Notes under the pieces: model-generated | The model's input: only the letters and a program-made list of their open reading frames with translations | Databases searched by the model: none | What the model was told of the DNA's origin: nothing | DNA from: Bacteroidales bacterium | Lineage (GTDB): Bacteria; Bacteroidota; Bacteroidia; Bacteroidales; UBA10428 | Assembly: GCA_016931575.1 (NCBI GenBank) | Contig: JAFGEO010000072.1 | Coordinates: 62,001-126,000 of the forward strand | Reading direction: 5' to 3' | Length of the DNA: 64,000 nt | Translations under genes and position numbers: made by a program | Shown: piece after piece, positions 43,999-53,253 of the stretch | Layout of the letters: each line of letters starts with the position of its first letter | Position numbering within the stretch: the first letter of the stretch is position 1

Positions 43999-45168
43999 AT
44001 GAGAAAGTCTGTCTATGTACTCCTGGGTTTACTGCTCATCTTTTCCTGTAAGTCAGCAGAAAAACTTCTTCAGGAAGGGAATTATGATGAAGCGATCGAT
44101 AAAAGCATCAAAAAGATTCAGAGGGGAAATGCAAAAGATGATGACAAACAGGTGTTGGATAAAGCCTATAAAATGGCTAATGAAAGGGATTTGAAACGCG
44201 TTGATTTTCTACTGGAAGAAAACCGCCCGGAAAACTGGGAAGAGATATACTGGCGCTATTCAGATCTTGACATCCGGCAGGAAAAAGTTCAGACAGTCAT
44301 GCCAATGACCCTGAAAAGTAAAAAGATTAATTATCCCAGGGTTGACTATAACTCCCGCATCATTGAGGCGAAAATAAATGCTGCAGCGCATTTTTACACG
44401 GAGGGCCTTGCCCTGATGAAAGGAAATACCAAGGAAGCCTTCCGGGAGGCATATTTTAATTTCAACAAGGTGAATGAATACAGGCCGAGTGATTATCCCG
44501 AACTGAAAGGTCTGCTCGATGAGGCGGCATTTCTTGGGATGTCCAGGGTACTGCTGGAGGTTGATAACCATCTGCCGGTGCGTCTGCCCCCGCAGTTTTT
44601 CCATGAGGTAGGCAATGTCAATACGCATATACTGGATGGGAACTGGGTGGAATATCATCTGGCGCCGTCCAATAAAATCCAGTACGATTATTACGTGGTC
44701 ATTATGCTCAATCACGTACAGGTTGACCCGCCGGTTACCGAATCAAAAGAGTATGTCCGGACCAAAAAGATACAGGATGGGGAACGTGACAAAAAGGATT
44801 CAGAAGGGAACGTCATAAAGGATAGCAACGGCAAGCCTGTGAAAGAACCCGTTTATAAAAATATTGAATGTAAGGTTTACGAGATAAGACAGACTAAGGC
44901 AGCCACAGTTTCCGGGGAAATTCAGATCCTTTCCGCCCAACCTGAGCGCCTGATCCGGAAAATTCCGCTCGCAGGGACTTCGATATTTGAAACTCGGTCC
45001 GGCCGGGCAGTGGGTGACCGGAACGCTTTGACTGAGGAAGACCTGGCTCTGATAAAAAGAGGGAAGGAAGAGTTTCCTCCTGACATTGATCTGATCATGG
45101 ATTGCGCACCCGTCCTTCGGGATGCTGCAACCGATGCGATCCGCAATAACCGGAATGCCATCTACTAG
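43999..45168 (+). CDS. Lipoprotein with TPR-like N-terminus, unknown function
   Basis: 389-aa lipoprotein (lipobox LIFSC, Cys 17). The first ~140 residues after it are helical and TPR-like (KLLQEGNYDEAIDKSIKKI; FLLEENRPENWEEIYWR). The rest is mixed with a charged central segment (DGERDKKDSEGNVIKDSNG) and late VSGEIQILSAQPERLIRKIP. It resembles Bacteroidota lipoproteins with unassigned function. No catalytic motif was seen. It stands alone between the tonB pair and hflX, on the same strand, 200 bases before hflX. Confidence 0.65.
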   Translation: MRKSVYVLLGLLLIFSCKSAEKLLQEGNYDEAIDKSIKKIQRGNAKDDDKQVLDKAYKMANERDLKRVDFLLEENRPENWEEIYWRYSDLDIRQEKVQTVMPMTLKSKKINYPRVDYNSRIIEAKINAAAHFYTEGLALMKGNTKEAFREAYFNFNKVNEYRPSDYPELKGLLDEAAFLGMSRVLLEVDNHLPVRLPPQFFHEVGNVNTHILDGNWVEYHLAPSNKIQYDYYVVIMLNHVQVDPPVTESKEYVRTKKIQDGERDKKDSEGNVIKDSNGKPVKEPVYKNIECKVYEIRQTKAATVSGEIQILSAQPERLIRKIPLAGTSIFETRSGRAVGDRNALTEEDLALIKRGKEEFPPDIDLIMDCAPVLRDAATDAIRNNRNAIY

Positions 45169-45317
45169 GTAAAATACGGGCTGATCATTCTGCTTTGGAA
45201 TATTCAGGGTCATGCCATGGCGAACGTATTCCTATGGGACTTTTCCTGATGGGTGGCATGCTTTCTTTCGAGGGAATGCAATTTTCCGGCATCATTTCAG
45301 GTATCTTCAGGAGTATT

Positions 45318-45347
45318 CTTGTTAGTCCGCTGAAAATGTTATTTTTG
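45318..45347 (+). promoter_or_regulatory. Promoter of hflX
   Basis: TATTTTTG at 45340-45347 matches TAnnTTTG. CTTG at 45318-45321, 18 bases upstream, is close to the TTTG -33 element. The hflX ATG lies 21 bases after the -7 box. Confidence 0.5.
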
Positions 45348-45368
45348 CAGCCCTAAAGAAGTCATTGT

Positions 45369-46559
45369 ATGGCGGGTATAAGCACAGATAGAGTAAAAGA
45401 ACGAGCTGCTTTGGTTGGTGTGATCAGCCACGAGCAGAGCGAGGAGCAGGTACTGGAATACCTGGAAGAACTGGCATTTCTTACTGAAACGGCCGGTGCC
45501 GAACCTGTTGGGATATTTACCCAGAAAGTGACTACTCCGAATCCCAAGACCTACATTGGTTCAGGAAAACTGATCGAGATACAGCAGTACATCCAAACCG
45601 ATGAAATCGATCTGGTGATCTTTGATGATGAACTCACGCCGAGTCAGCTCAGAAACCTGGAGAGGGAGCTTGAATGCCGGATCCTGGACCGTACGAATCT
45701 AATCCTGGATATTTTTGCCGGCAGGGCCCAAACCGCTCATGCTAAAACCCAGGTTGAGCTTGCACAGTATCAATATCTGTTGCCACGCCTGACACGGATG
45801 TGGACGCACCTGGAGCGGCAACGCGGAGGAATCGGGCTCAGGGGGCCCGGGGAGACGGAAATTGAAACGGACCGCCGTATCATCCGTGATAAAATTGCCC
45901 GCTTGAAAGAGCAATTGAAAACAATTGACAAACAGATGGCTACCCAACGTAAAAACCGGGGCAGGATGGTCCGGGTGGCCCTGGTAGGGTATACCAATGT
46001 CGGAAAATCCACCATCATGAACCTGCTTAGCAAGTCGGATGTATTTGCGGAAAACAAGCTTTTTGCAACCCTTGATACCACCGTCCGGAAAGTAGTGATC
46101 GAGAACCTTCCTTTTTTATTATCGGATACAGTGGGATTTATCCGCAAGCTGCCCCACAGCCTGGTGGAATCTTTCAAATCCACCCTCGATGAGGTCCGCG
46201 AATCGGATATTCTTTTGCATGTTGTGGATATTTCTCACCATGCTTTTGAAGATCAGATTAATATTGTTAATGAGACCCTGAAAGAGATCGGTGTGACCGA
46301 CAAACCGACCTATATCATCTTTAATAAGATTGATGCATATACCTTCGTTGAGAAGGAAGAGGATGACCTGACGCCCTCCACGCGGGAAAATATCAGTCTG
46401 GAGGAGCTAAAACGCACCTGGATGGGAAAAAGCCATGAGCACTGCATTTTTATTTCAGCCCGTGAAAAAGATAATATCGAAGAATTCAGACAAATGCTTT
46501 ACAACCAGATCCGGGAAATGCATGTCAGCCGGTATCCTTATGATAACTTGTTGTATTAG
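45369..46559 (+). CDS. hflX: GTPase HflX
   Basis: 396-aa ribosome-associated GTPase that helps recycle or rescue stalled 50S/70S ribosomes. The N-terminal HflX domain is clear (PNPKTYIGSGKLIEI, FDDELTPSQLRNLE, RGGIGLRGPGETEIETDRR), followed by a coiled segment. The G domain includes Walker A GYTNVGKST (~207-215), DTVGFIRKLP, and NKID. Length and motif order are standard. It has its own promoter at 45318-45347. The C-terminal third carries a slightly extended loop (EEDDLTPSTRENISLEELKR) typical of Bacteroidota versions. Confidence 0.96.
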   Translation: MAGISTDRVKERAALVGVISHEQSEEQVLEYLEELAFLTETAGAEPVGIFTQKVTTPNPKTYIGSGKLIEIQQYIQTDEIDLVIFDDELTPSQLRNLERELECRILDRTNLILDIFAGRAQTAHAKTQVELAQYQYLLPRLTRMWTHLERQRGGIGLRGPGETEIETDRRIIRDKIARLKEQLKTIDKQMATQRKNRGRMVRVALVGYTNVGKSTIMNLLSKSDVFAENKLFATLDTTVRKVVIENLPFLLSDTVGFIRKLPHSLVESFKSTLDEVRESDILLHVVDISHHAFEDQINIVNETLKEIGVTDKPTYIIFNKIDAYTFVEKEEDDLTPSTRENISLEELKRTWMGKSHEHCIFISAREKDNIEEFRQMLYNQIREMHVSRYPYDNLLY

Positions 46560-46894
46560 ACTTCAACCATCACCAATTATCACTCTTAATTTCCTATTTC
46601 GCTGATCCGGTTGATGGGTTTTTGGTGAGAGCCATTCATTCTTAGTCACGAATTACAGTAATTAACGCGAATCGATAATCTGCGTAAGCTAAGCTTCTTC
46701 CTGGGAGGGTAGGAAAGGTATGCAAATGCATTCATGATTCTCTCCAATCAAGCAAAGCCATAGAGCTTAAAGATGATCACCCGTCCTTCATCATCGATCA
46801 GCCAGTTACGCAATGACTCGGTTCATGAATTAGTCGGAGTTACTCACCTTGGATAACCAGATGATACACAGGGGTATGTTACAGTGCGTCGGGA
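46560..46894. other. Convergent intergenic region with repeat remnants
   Basis: No gene is seen between hflX and asd. The segment 46647-46684 reads CACGAATTACAG, TAATTAACGCGAATCG, then AATCTGCG; it looks like a worn copy of a CACGAATT-type repeat that is common in intergenic DNA of environmental Bacteroidota. No clean terminator was found. Confidence 0.4.
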
Positions 46895-47902
46895 CTACAA
46901 CAACTTATTTTCTACCAGGTACTCAGCAATCTGTACGGCATTCAGGGCAGCGCCTTTCTTGATCTGATCGCCGACACACCAGAATGCGATACCTTTGGGA
47001 TTGGTAAGGTCTTTACGGATCCTGCCCACAAAAATATCATCTTCGCCGGCACCCCAAAGTGGCATAGGATATTTTTGATTTGCCGGATCATCCTGCAGGG
47101 TGATGCCTGGAGCGTTTTCGAGAGCTTTTCTGACATCTTCGAGCGAAAGTTCATCCACAGTTTCCACCCAGATAGCTTCCGAATGATTACGAAGAACAGG
47201 AACACGCACGCAGGTAGAACTTACTTCCGCATCGGTATGCATGATCTTCCTGGTTTCGTTGTACATTTTCATTTCTTCCTTGGTGTATCCGTTTTCTGTG
47301 AATACATCCACCTGGGGAATGACATTCATCGCCAGCTGGTAGGCAAATTTTTCCACGGTAGGCTCTTCGCCACGGGCAATTTGTTTGATCTGGTTTTCCA
47401 GTTCGGCCATGGCCTGGGCACCTGCACCGCTGGCTGCCTGGTAGGAAGCCACATGAACCCTCCTGATATGGGATAATTGTTCGATAGGTTGGAGGCAAAC
47501 TACCATCTGGATGGTAGTGCAGTTTGGATTCGCAATAATATTCCTGGGACGGTTTTTAGCATCTTCGGCATTCACTTCCGGGACGACAAGAGGTACATCC
47601 TTATCCATGCGGAACGCGCTGGAATTATCAATCATCACAGCTCCATGCCGGGTAATGGTTTCCGCAAATTCTTTTGATGTGCCGCCTCCCGCTGAGGTGA
47701 GCGCGATATCAATGCCCTTAAAATCGTCATTATGTTTTAATTCCTTAACCACCAGTGTTTTACCCTTGAAAGAGTAGGTTTTTCCTGCACTACGTTCAGA
47801 ACCAAACAATACCAGTTCATCCAACGGAAAATTCCTTTCTTCAAGGACTCTGAGGAACTCCTGTCCTACAGCACCGCTTACCCCAACAATAGCAACTTTC
47901 AT
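46895..47902 (-). CDS. asd: Aspartate-semialdehyde dehydrogenase
   Basis: 335-aa cytoplasmic enzyme converting aspartyl phosphate to aspartate semialdehyde with NADPH, at the branch point to lysine/diaminopimelate, threonine and methionine. NADP-binding [11 protein letters not shown] opens the protein; the active-site Cys 128 is in [18 protein letters not shown] and [13 protein letters not shown] (substrate-binding) follow. Length is typical. The gene is transcribed alone on the minus strand. Its start lies 127 bases from the divergent lamin-tail gene, so the two promoters share that AT-rich gap. Confidence 0.97.
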   Translation of the reverse strand: MKVAIVGVSGAVGQEFLRVLEERNFPLDELVLFGSERSAGKTYSFKGKTLVVKELKHNDDFKGIDIALTSAGGGTSKEFAETITRHGAVMIDNSSAFRMDKDVPLVVPEVNAEDAKNRPRNIIANPNCTTIQMVVCLQPIEQLSHIRRVHVASYQAASGAGAQAMAELENQIKQIARGEEPTVEKFAYQLAMNVIPQVDVFTENGYTKEEMKMYNETRKIMHTDAEVSSTCVRVPVLRNHSEAIWVETVDELSLEDVRKALENAPGITLQDDPANQKYPMPLWGAGEDDIFVGRIRKDLTNPKGIAFWCVGDQIKKGAALNAVQIAEYLVENKLL

Positions 47903-48029
47903 TTTTTCAGATTTTGATGGTTAAACTTCTCACTAAAATAAAATCCCCCGAAAGGGATTTGAATTCAATAAATTATTCTCTATTTTAACAACGATTTTAG
48001 ACTACAAAAATCGTTATTTATTTTAATAC

Positions 48030-50612
48030 ATGAAAGCACTGGTATGGCTTTTTTTCATGATACCGGTCTTTTCGTTAGGTCAGGAGATCCAGGTCGATTT
48101 TGAGACGGGTGACTTGTCTCATTGGTATTCACCGTGTATAGATCATTGGGGAATTGATGAGGGTAGCATGCTGACAGGCGAAAGATCGCTCAGGCACCGT
48201 TTTGACAGCGATGAAGGCGGGGTCGACTGGATAGTATTGCCACATGATCCTGTACAGTTGTCTGCATCAGGAATTGAATGGCAGTTCAGCTTTCGGTATC
48301 TCTATGCTCCGTCAGCCAATAATAATTGGGCAATACTCCTTGGCAATGAAGATTTTCCGGATGGTGGTGGCCGGATAAAAAATGGTTTTATTATCGGGGT
48401 AAATTATGAGGGGAATTCCGATGAGATTAAAATATGGCAGGCATCAGAGGGAGAAATCAAGGAAGTTTTAAATACTGGCATCAATTGGGAAAATGATGAA
48501 GCAAGAGGAGTCCCGGTAGATTTCGTGTTCATACTGTCAGATCACCGAAAGGCCTTGTTGCAGGTGAGGCTTCCTGATAGGGAATGGGATAAGTTTGAAA
48601 TTGACGGGATTTCGGATTACAGGCAATTCAGTTTATTCACCTTGTACCATAAATACACCGGAAGTTACGATCAGGGACTTTGGTTTGATGAGCTGAAGAT
48701 CTTCGGGGAGTGTAAACCGGATCGTGTGCCCCCTTCCCTGGAAGGGCTGGATATACTGGATGCAAACAGGATTGAACTTTTTTTTGATGAGCCTGTGCGG
48801 ATTGAGGAAGGCTCCGAATGGTGTATCGCTGAGATGGATTGCCGGACTCTGAGTGCTTCCGTGGGGAGCAGGCTTAGTATCGGGTTGCCGTTCCTGTTGG
48901 CACCTGGTAGGGAATATACCATACAGCTGGGGCCGTTTGCAGACCTTCATAGTAATACGGCACCTCAGGGGCAGCGCGGGTTAAACTTTTATTATCCGGC
49001 TGCCAATGATGTCATTATTACAGAGATTATGGCAGATCCTTCCCCTTCGGTCTTGCTGCCGGAAGTCGAATATGTGGAGGTATTCAACCGGAGTGGGAGT
49101 GATCTATGGGTCAGGGACTGGACTTTTTCGGCGAATGGGAGGACCACTTGTCTGGCGGCTGTTAAAATTCCCCTGGATGGGCGGATGATCCTTACAGAGT
49201 CTGAAGCAGTTTTGGGGCAATATGGAACCGTTTGGTCTTCGGAGGCATTCCCGGCCTTAAAAAATACAGGCGCCCAGCTCTTCCTGAGGGATGCCGGAGG
49301 GCGCCTTATTCATGCCGTAGCGTATGAGGAGGATTGGCACAGCACCGCTGACAAGCATGCAGGCGGATACGCCCTGGAAATGAAAAATACCAACGAGCCC
49401 TGCCTTGGCGGAGTAAACTGGGGAAGCTCAGAAGGCTATTCCGGAGGTACCCCGGGAGAGATTAATTCTGTTGATGAACAGGCAGACTGCTTTATTATGC
49501 CGGAATTGTGGAGGGTTGGGATCATTGACTCGTTTACTTTGCTGCTTGAGTTCTCGGAACCTATGGACAGCAGCAGTCTGACTTCTCCACTCTATTATGC
49601 GGTAGACCATGGGATGGGGAGTCCTGCAAACCTGCAGCTATCCTGGCCGTTTGCGAACAGGGTATACCTGAAATACAGTCAGCCCTTCAGGAAAAATATT
49701 CTTTATAAGCTTAGGTTGACCAATGACCTGTGCGATTGTTCCGGAAACCTGCTAAGCAATAGCGATGCAGTTTTCAGTTTTCCGGGGACAGCAGATTCTG
49801 CAGATATCATCCTGAATGAGATCCTGTATGAGCCTGATGAGGGTTATGAGGAATACATCGAATTATATAACCGGTCCGACCACACCATCGATCTGGAAGG
49901 CTTCCGGATTTCAATGGAACTGAAAAGCGGGCATGACGGGGTAATAACGGATAAATCATGGCAATTAGGACCTCACGAGTACGCAGTGCTGGCGCGATCT
50001 TATTCCGGAATTGATGATTTGCAGGTATTTCCTGAAGCCGCGAAGGTGATCTGTATGCCGCAGATGCCTGGTCTGCCGAATCGATCCACATTACTCTACC
50101 TCTACAGAGATTCTGTAAGTATATCAGATATTGCATGGTATTCTCCGGAACAACATCATGCGCTCCTTGCAGATACAAAGGGAGTTGCCCTTGAACGGGC
50201 ATCGCAGTCCCTGCCGGGGACACTGCCTTCAAATTGGCAGTCGGCTGCTTTTGATGCAGGCTATAAGAGTCCCGGCAGGAAAAATTCACAGGAAATCACC
50301 ACTAATCAGACAGCCACCATTCATCTCAATAATAAGAGCTTAATACCCGGATCGGGGAGGGAGTTGATACTGGAGTATGTTCTGGAGGAAGAGGGCAGCA
50401 TGGGGCAGGTATTTATCTATGATACCAGGGGCTTCCTCCGCAGAGTATTAGGGAATGGGGTAATTCTGGGGACAGCCGGAAATTTTACTTTTGACGGCAC
50501 TGATGATGCAGGATATCCCTTAGCTGAAGGTCCTTATATCTTGTATTTTAATGCCTACCATCAACAAGGGGGGTGGTTCAGGGATAAAATTCTTTTTGTG
50601 CTGGGGAAATAA
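48030..50612 (+). CDS. Secreted lamin-tail-domain protein
   Basis: 860-aa exported protein. A Sec signal (LVWLFFMIPVFSLGQ) is followed by a beta-sandwich domain (~20-225), then an Ig-like region with the phrase IELFFDEPV. A first lamin-tail domain (~330-445) starts VIITEIMADPSPSVLLPEVE and continues YVEVFNRS. After another Ig-like block with LLLEFSEPMDSS, a second lamin-tail domain starts ILNEILYEPDEGYEEYIELY. The C-terminus has a FlgD-like Ig fold (FIYDTRGFLRRVLGNG, FDGTDDAGYPLAEGPYIL) rather than a standard T9SS CTD. Lamin-tail proteins are frequent on Bacteroidota surfaces; the function is unknown. Confidence 0.82.
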   Translation: MKALVWLFFMIPVFSLGQEIQVDFETGDLSHWYSPCIDHWGIDEGSMLTGERSLRHRFDSDEGGVDWIVLPHDPVQLSASGIEWQFSFRYLYAPSANNNWAILLGNEDFPDGGGRIKNGFIIGVNYEGNSDEIKIWQASEGEIKEVLNTGINWENDEARGVPVDFVFILSDHRKALLQVRLPDREWDKFEIDGISDYRQFSLFTLYHKYTGSYDQGLWFDELKIFGECKPDRVPPSLEGLDILDANRIELFFDEPVRIEEGSEWCIAEMDCRTLSASVGSRLSIGLPFLLAPGREYTIQLGPFADLHSNTAPQGQRGLNFYYPAANDVIITEIMADPSPSVLLPEVEYVEVFNRSGSDLWVRDWTFSANGRTTCLAAVKIPLDGRMILTESEAVLGQYGTVWSSEAFPALKNTGAQLFLRDAGGRLIHAVAYEEDWHSTADKHAGGYALEMKNTNEPCLGGVNWGSSEGYSGGTPGEINSVDEQADCFIMPELWRVGIIDSFTLLLEFSEPMDSSSLTSPLYYAVDHGMGSPANLQLSWPFANRVYLKYSQPFRKNILYKLRLTNDLCDCSGNLLSNSDAVFSFPGTADSADIILNEILYEPDEGYEEYIELYNRSDHTIDLEGFRISMELKSGHDGVITDKSWQLGPHEYAVLARSYSGIDDLQVFPEAAKVICMPQMPGLPNRSTLLYLYRDSVSISDIAWYSPEQHHALLADTKGVALERASQSLPGTLPSNWQSAAFDAGYKSPGRKNSQEITTNQTATIHLNNKSLIPGSGRELILEYVLEEEGSMGQVFIYDTRGFLRRVLGNGVILGTAGNFTFDGTDDAGYPLAEGPYILYFNAYHQQGGWFRDKILFVLGK

Positions 50613-50617
50613 AAAAA

Positions 50618-50637
50618 ATCCCGATAAAAATCGGGAT
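50618..50637 (-). terminator. Terminator of rpsT
   Basis: ATCCCGAT/ATCGGGAT, an 8-bp perfect stem with an AAAA loop. The plus-strand A-run before it gives a U-tract on the minus strand, 28 bases after the rpsT stop. It also lies 5 bases after the lamin-tail gene stop. Confidence 0.85.
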
Positions 50638-50664
50638 GAATCTATTGGGTAAGCAAAGCTTAAC

Positions 50665-50916
50665 TTATAAGCTGTTTACTTGCTTCGCGAGTCCTGATTT
50701 CAGGTTGGCAGCTTTCTTCTTATGAATGATATTCTTTTTAGCCAGTTTGTCAAGCATAGCAGAAACTTTAGGAAGCATCTCCTGTCCTTCTTCTTTGCTG
50801 CTTGCATTTCTCAGGGATTTGATAGCATTACGGGTGGTTTTAGCACCATACTTGTTTTCAACCCTGCGGTTCTCAGACTGCTTTACTCTTTTAATAGCTG
50901 ATTTATGATTTGCCAT
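50665..50916 (-). CDS. rpsT: 30S ribosomal protein S20
   Basis: 83-aa basic ribosomal protein that binds 16S rRNA early in 30S assembly. The sequence MANHKSAIKRVKQSENRR and the later IHKKKAANLKSGLAK are diagnostic. Length matches the family. It is a single-gene unit: a -7 box (TAATTTTG on the minus strand, 50963-50970) lies 46 bases upstream, and a strong terminator lies at 50618-50637. Confidence 0.98.
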   Translation of the reverse strand: MANHKSAIKRVKQSENRRVENKYGAKTTRNAIKSLRNASSKEEGQEMLPKVSAMLDKLAKKNIIHKKKAANLKSGLAKQVNSL

Positions 50917-50962
50917 TATATTTATTATTAGAATTAATGCTTTACTTCTTAAAATGAGGCGA

Positions 50963-50970
50963 CAAAATTA
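50963..50970 (-). promoter_or_regulatory. -7 promoter box of rpsT
   Basis: Reads TAATTTTG on the minus strand, matching TAnnTTTG, 46 bases before the rpsT start; no clear -33 element. Confidence 0.4.
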
Positions 50971-51028
50971 GTTAAAAAATTGAGAACCTAAAATTTTTTC
51001 AAAATAATTCGACATCAGGCTCCTTTGT

Positions 51029-53047
51029 TTATACTTCATAAATCGAAGGCGGGGGGATATGCTTGAAAACCAGGGCCGTTCTGGAGGGCAAATAGAGTCT
51101 GAGCCAGTTCGATCCGGAGACACCTCCGTGTCTTTCGGCAAAGTAGGTGATTGCGTGGTCTACATTTCCGAAACCTCCATATTTTTTTTCATCGGTATCC
51201 AGGACAAGCCGGTATTTTCCGGGGATTACCTGGATTCCGTAATCGGTGAAAGAGCGCTGAGGATTAAAATTAAACACGAAGAGCAGGCCATTCCGTTCGT
51301 AAGCCAGCACCTGGTCTGCCGGATTATCCAGCATTTTATTGCACCATGGGGCATCCAGGAGGCGTGATTTGGTATGAAGCCGGAGCATATCTTTATCAAA
51401 ATCTGCCAGCCAGTGAAATTTTAATGCTTCGTTGTCCAGGAGGGACCATTGTCTGCGGGCGTACTTATACGACCAGCCGTTTCCTTCTCTGGGGAAATCG
51501 ATCCATTCAGGGTGTCCGAATTCATTTCCCATAAAATTCAGATATCCCCCGCCGGAAGTTGAGAAAGTTACCAGTCTGATCATCTTATGAAGGGCAATGC
51601 CCCGGTCGATGATCAGGTTTTGTGAAGCTTTATCCATATACCAGTACATTTCCTTATCAAGCAGACGGAAAATGATGGTTTTATCTCCAACCAGTGCCTG
51701 ATCATGAGATTCGGCGTAGGCGATTGTTTTTTCGTTTGCGCGGCGGCTGGTAAGTTCGTGAAACAGTTCACTGACATTCCAGCTTTCATCGGAGCGCTCC
51801 TTGATGAGCTTAATCCAATAGTCAGGGATGCCCATGGCCAGGCGATAGTCGAAGCCGATACCCCCTTTGCTGCAGGGTTCGGCCAGACCAGGCATCCCGC
51901 TCATTTCTTCAGCGATGCTTATAGCATGGGGATCCACCTCATGGATAAGTTCATTGGCAAGTGTGAGGTAGAGGATGGCATCGCTATCCTGGCCGCCGTC
52001 GAAATAATAATCGTAGCTGGTAAAGCTGCGTTCCAGGCCATGGTCATGGTAGAGCATGCTGGTAACCCCGTCGAAGCGATATCCGTCAAAATGGTATTCC
52101 TCCAGCCAGAAGCGGCAATTGGACAGCAGGAAATGCATGACCTGGTCCTTTCCATAATCAAAACAGAGCGAGTCCCAGGCGACATGTTCCCGTTTTGGTC
52201 CCGGATGAAAATATTGTGCCGGATCACCGGCAAAATTACCAAGACCTTCGATTTCATTCTTTACGGCATGCGAGTGGACGAGATCCATAATAACAGCAAT
52301 ACCGGCAGCATGGGCCTCATCAATAAGGGCTTTCAATTCGTCAGGGGTGCCGAACCGGGAGGAGGCGGCAAAGAAATTGGATACATGGTATCCAAATGAT
52401 CCGTAATACGGATGTTCCTGTATGGCCATGAACTGCAGGGTGTTATAGCCTGCTTTAATGATACGCGGGAGTACTATCTCACTAAACTCTTTATAGCTAC
52501 CGACCTTCTCCTCTTCGGAAGCCATACCGATATGGGCTTCGTATATGATGGGGTGGGTGTATTTATTGTGCCAGTTTTTGGTCTTCCAGGTATAGGATTG
52601 GGGATTCCAGACCTGGGCATCGAATATTTTGCTTTGTTCATCCTGAACACACCGGTAGGCGTAAGCCGGAATACGGTACCCATCGCCTCCCGGCCAATAT
52701 ATGTGAAGTTTGAAACGTTGGCCAACTTCAATTTGTCCGTTGTTCAGGAAAATTTCCCAATTCCCGTTGCTTAAGGGTTTCAGGGCATAGGCTTCCTCAT
52801 CTTTCCAGTTGCTGAACTCACCAACAAGGAACAGCCGGGTAGCATTGGGAGCCCATTCACGGAAAACCCATCCTTTGTCCGTTTTGTGGAGGCCGTAATA
52901 CAGGTATCCTGAGGCAAAATTCTTCAGGGAACCGCTGATCGCTTCGAAACTTTTCTTTTTCCTGTTAGCGGCTTCGTAACGACTCCGGATAATACCCTCA
53001 TAAGGATCCAGCCATGGATCTTCCTGCACAATGATCGGTTTCGTCAT
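51029..53047 (-). CDS. glgB: 1,4-alpha-glucan branching enzyme (GH13_8, eukaryote-like)
   Basis: 672-aa enzyme that introduces alpha-1,6 branches into glycogen. An N-terminal CBM48 (FREWAPNATRLFLVGEFSNW) precedes the barrel. Catalytic motifs: GYRFDGVTSMLY with nucleophile D326, SIAEEMSGMPG with acid/base E380, and AESHDQALVG with D449. The VTSMLYHDHG phrase and the length fit subfamily GH13_8, the type found in eukaryotes and Bacteroidota, rather than the longer E. coli-type GlgB. It stands alone on the minus strand, about 31 kb from the other glycogen genes of this window. Together they complete a GT3-type glycogen pathway. Confidence 0.95.
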   Translation of the reverse strand: MTKPIIVQEDPWLDPYEGIIRSRYEAANRKKKSFEAISGSLKNFASGYLYYGLHKTDKGWVFREWAPNATRLFLVGEFSNWKDEEAYALKPLSNGNWEIFLNNGQIEVGQRFKLHIYWPGGDGYRIPAYAYRCVQDEQSKIFDAQVWNPQSYTWKTKNWHNKYTHPIIYEAHIGMASEEEKVGSYKEFSEIVLPRIIKAGYNTLQFMAIQEHPYYGSFGYHVSNFFAASSRFGTPDELKALIDEAHAAGIAVIMDLVHSHAVKNEIEGLGNFAGDPAQYFHPGPKREHVAWDSLCFDYGKDQVMHFLLSNCRFWLEEYHFDGYRFDGVTSMLYHDHGLERSFTSYDYYFDGGQDSDAILYLTLANELIHEVDPHAISIAEEMSGMPGLAEPCSKGGIGFDYRLAMGIPDYWIKLIKERSDESWNVSELFHELTSRRANEKTIAYAESHDQALVGDKTIIFRLLDKEMYWYMDKASQNLIIDRGIALHKMIRLVTFSTSGGGYLNFMGNEFGHPEWIDFPREGNGWSYKYARRQWSLLDNEALKFHWLADFDKDMLRLHTKSRLLDAPWCNKMLDNPADQVLAYERNGLLFVFNFNPQRSFTDYGIQVIPGKYRLVLDTDEKKYGGFGNVDHAITYFAERHGGVSGSNWLRLYLPSRTALVFKHIPPPSIYEV

Positions 53048-53166
53048 AGTATTAATGGATATGGCTATACTATAAAGATAGTATTATTTAAAACAGAAAA
53101 TAAAGCAGGAAGTCTAAAATTGACCTGACAGGCAATTTATGCCAGGAAGGAGGAGGAAAAACGAAT

Positions 53167-53241
53167 GGGGCTTTCTGAAAAGTCATCCGGGCTCATCCTG
53201 AGGTCTCACAGGATTCCACATACAACTTATAAGAAAGCCCC
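53167..53241. repeat. Long-loop inverted repeat downstream of the exporter operon
   Basis: GGGGCTTTCT (53167-53176) and AGAAAGCCCC (53232-53241) are perfect arms; inside, ATCCTG/CAGGAT (53195-53200/53209-53214) can form a second hairpin. It lies just 3' of the last permease gene on the minus strand, so it may act as a branched terminator or mRNA 3' structure. Confidence 0.5.
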
Positions 53242-53253
53242 TTCCGGTTGATA

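Noticed and set aside
44922-45161. Minus-strand ORF within the TPR-like lipoprotein gene
   Set aside because: It is an antisense shadow with no family resemblance and no separate promoter.
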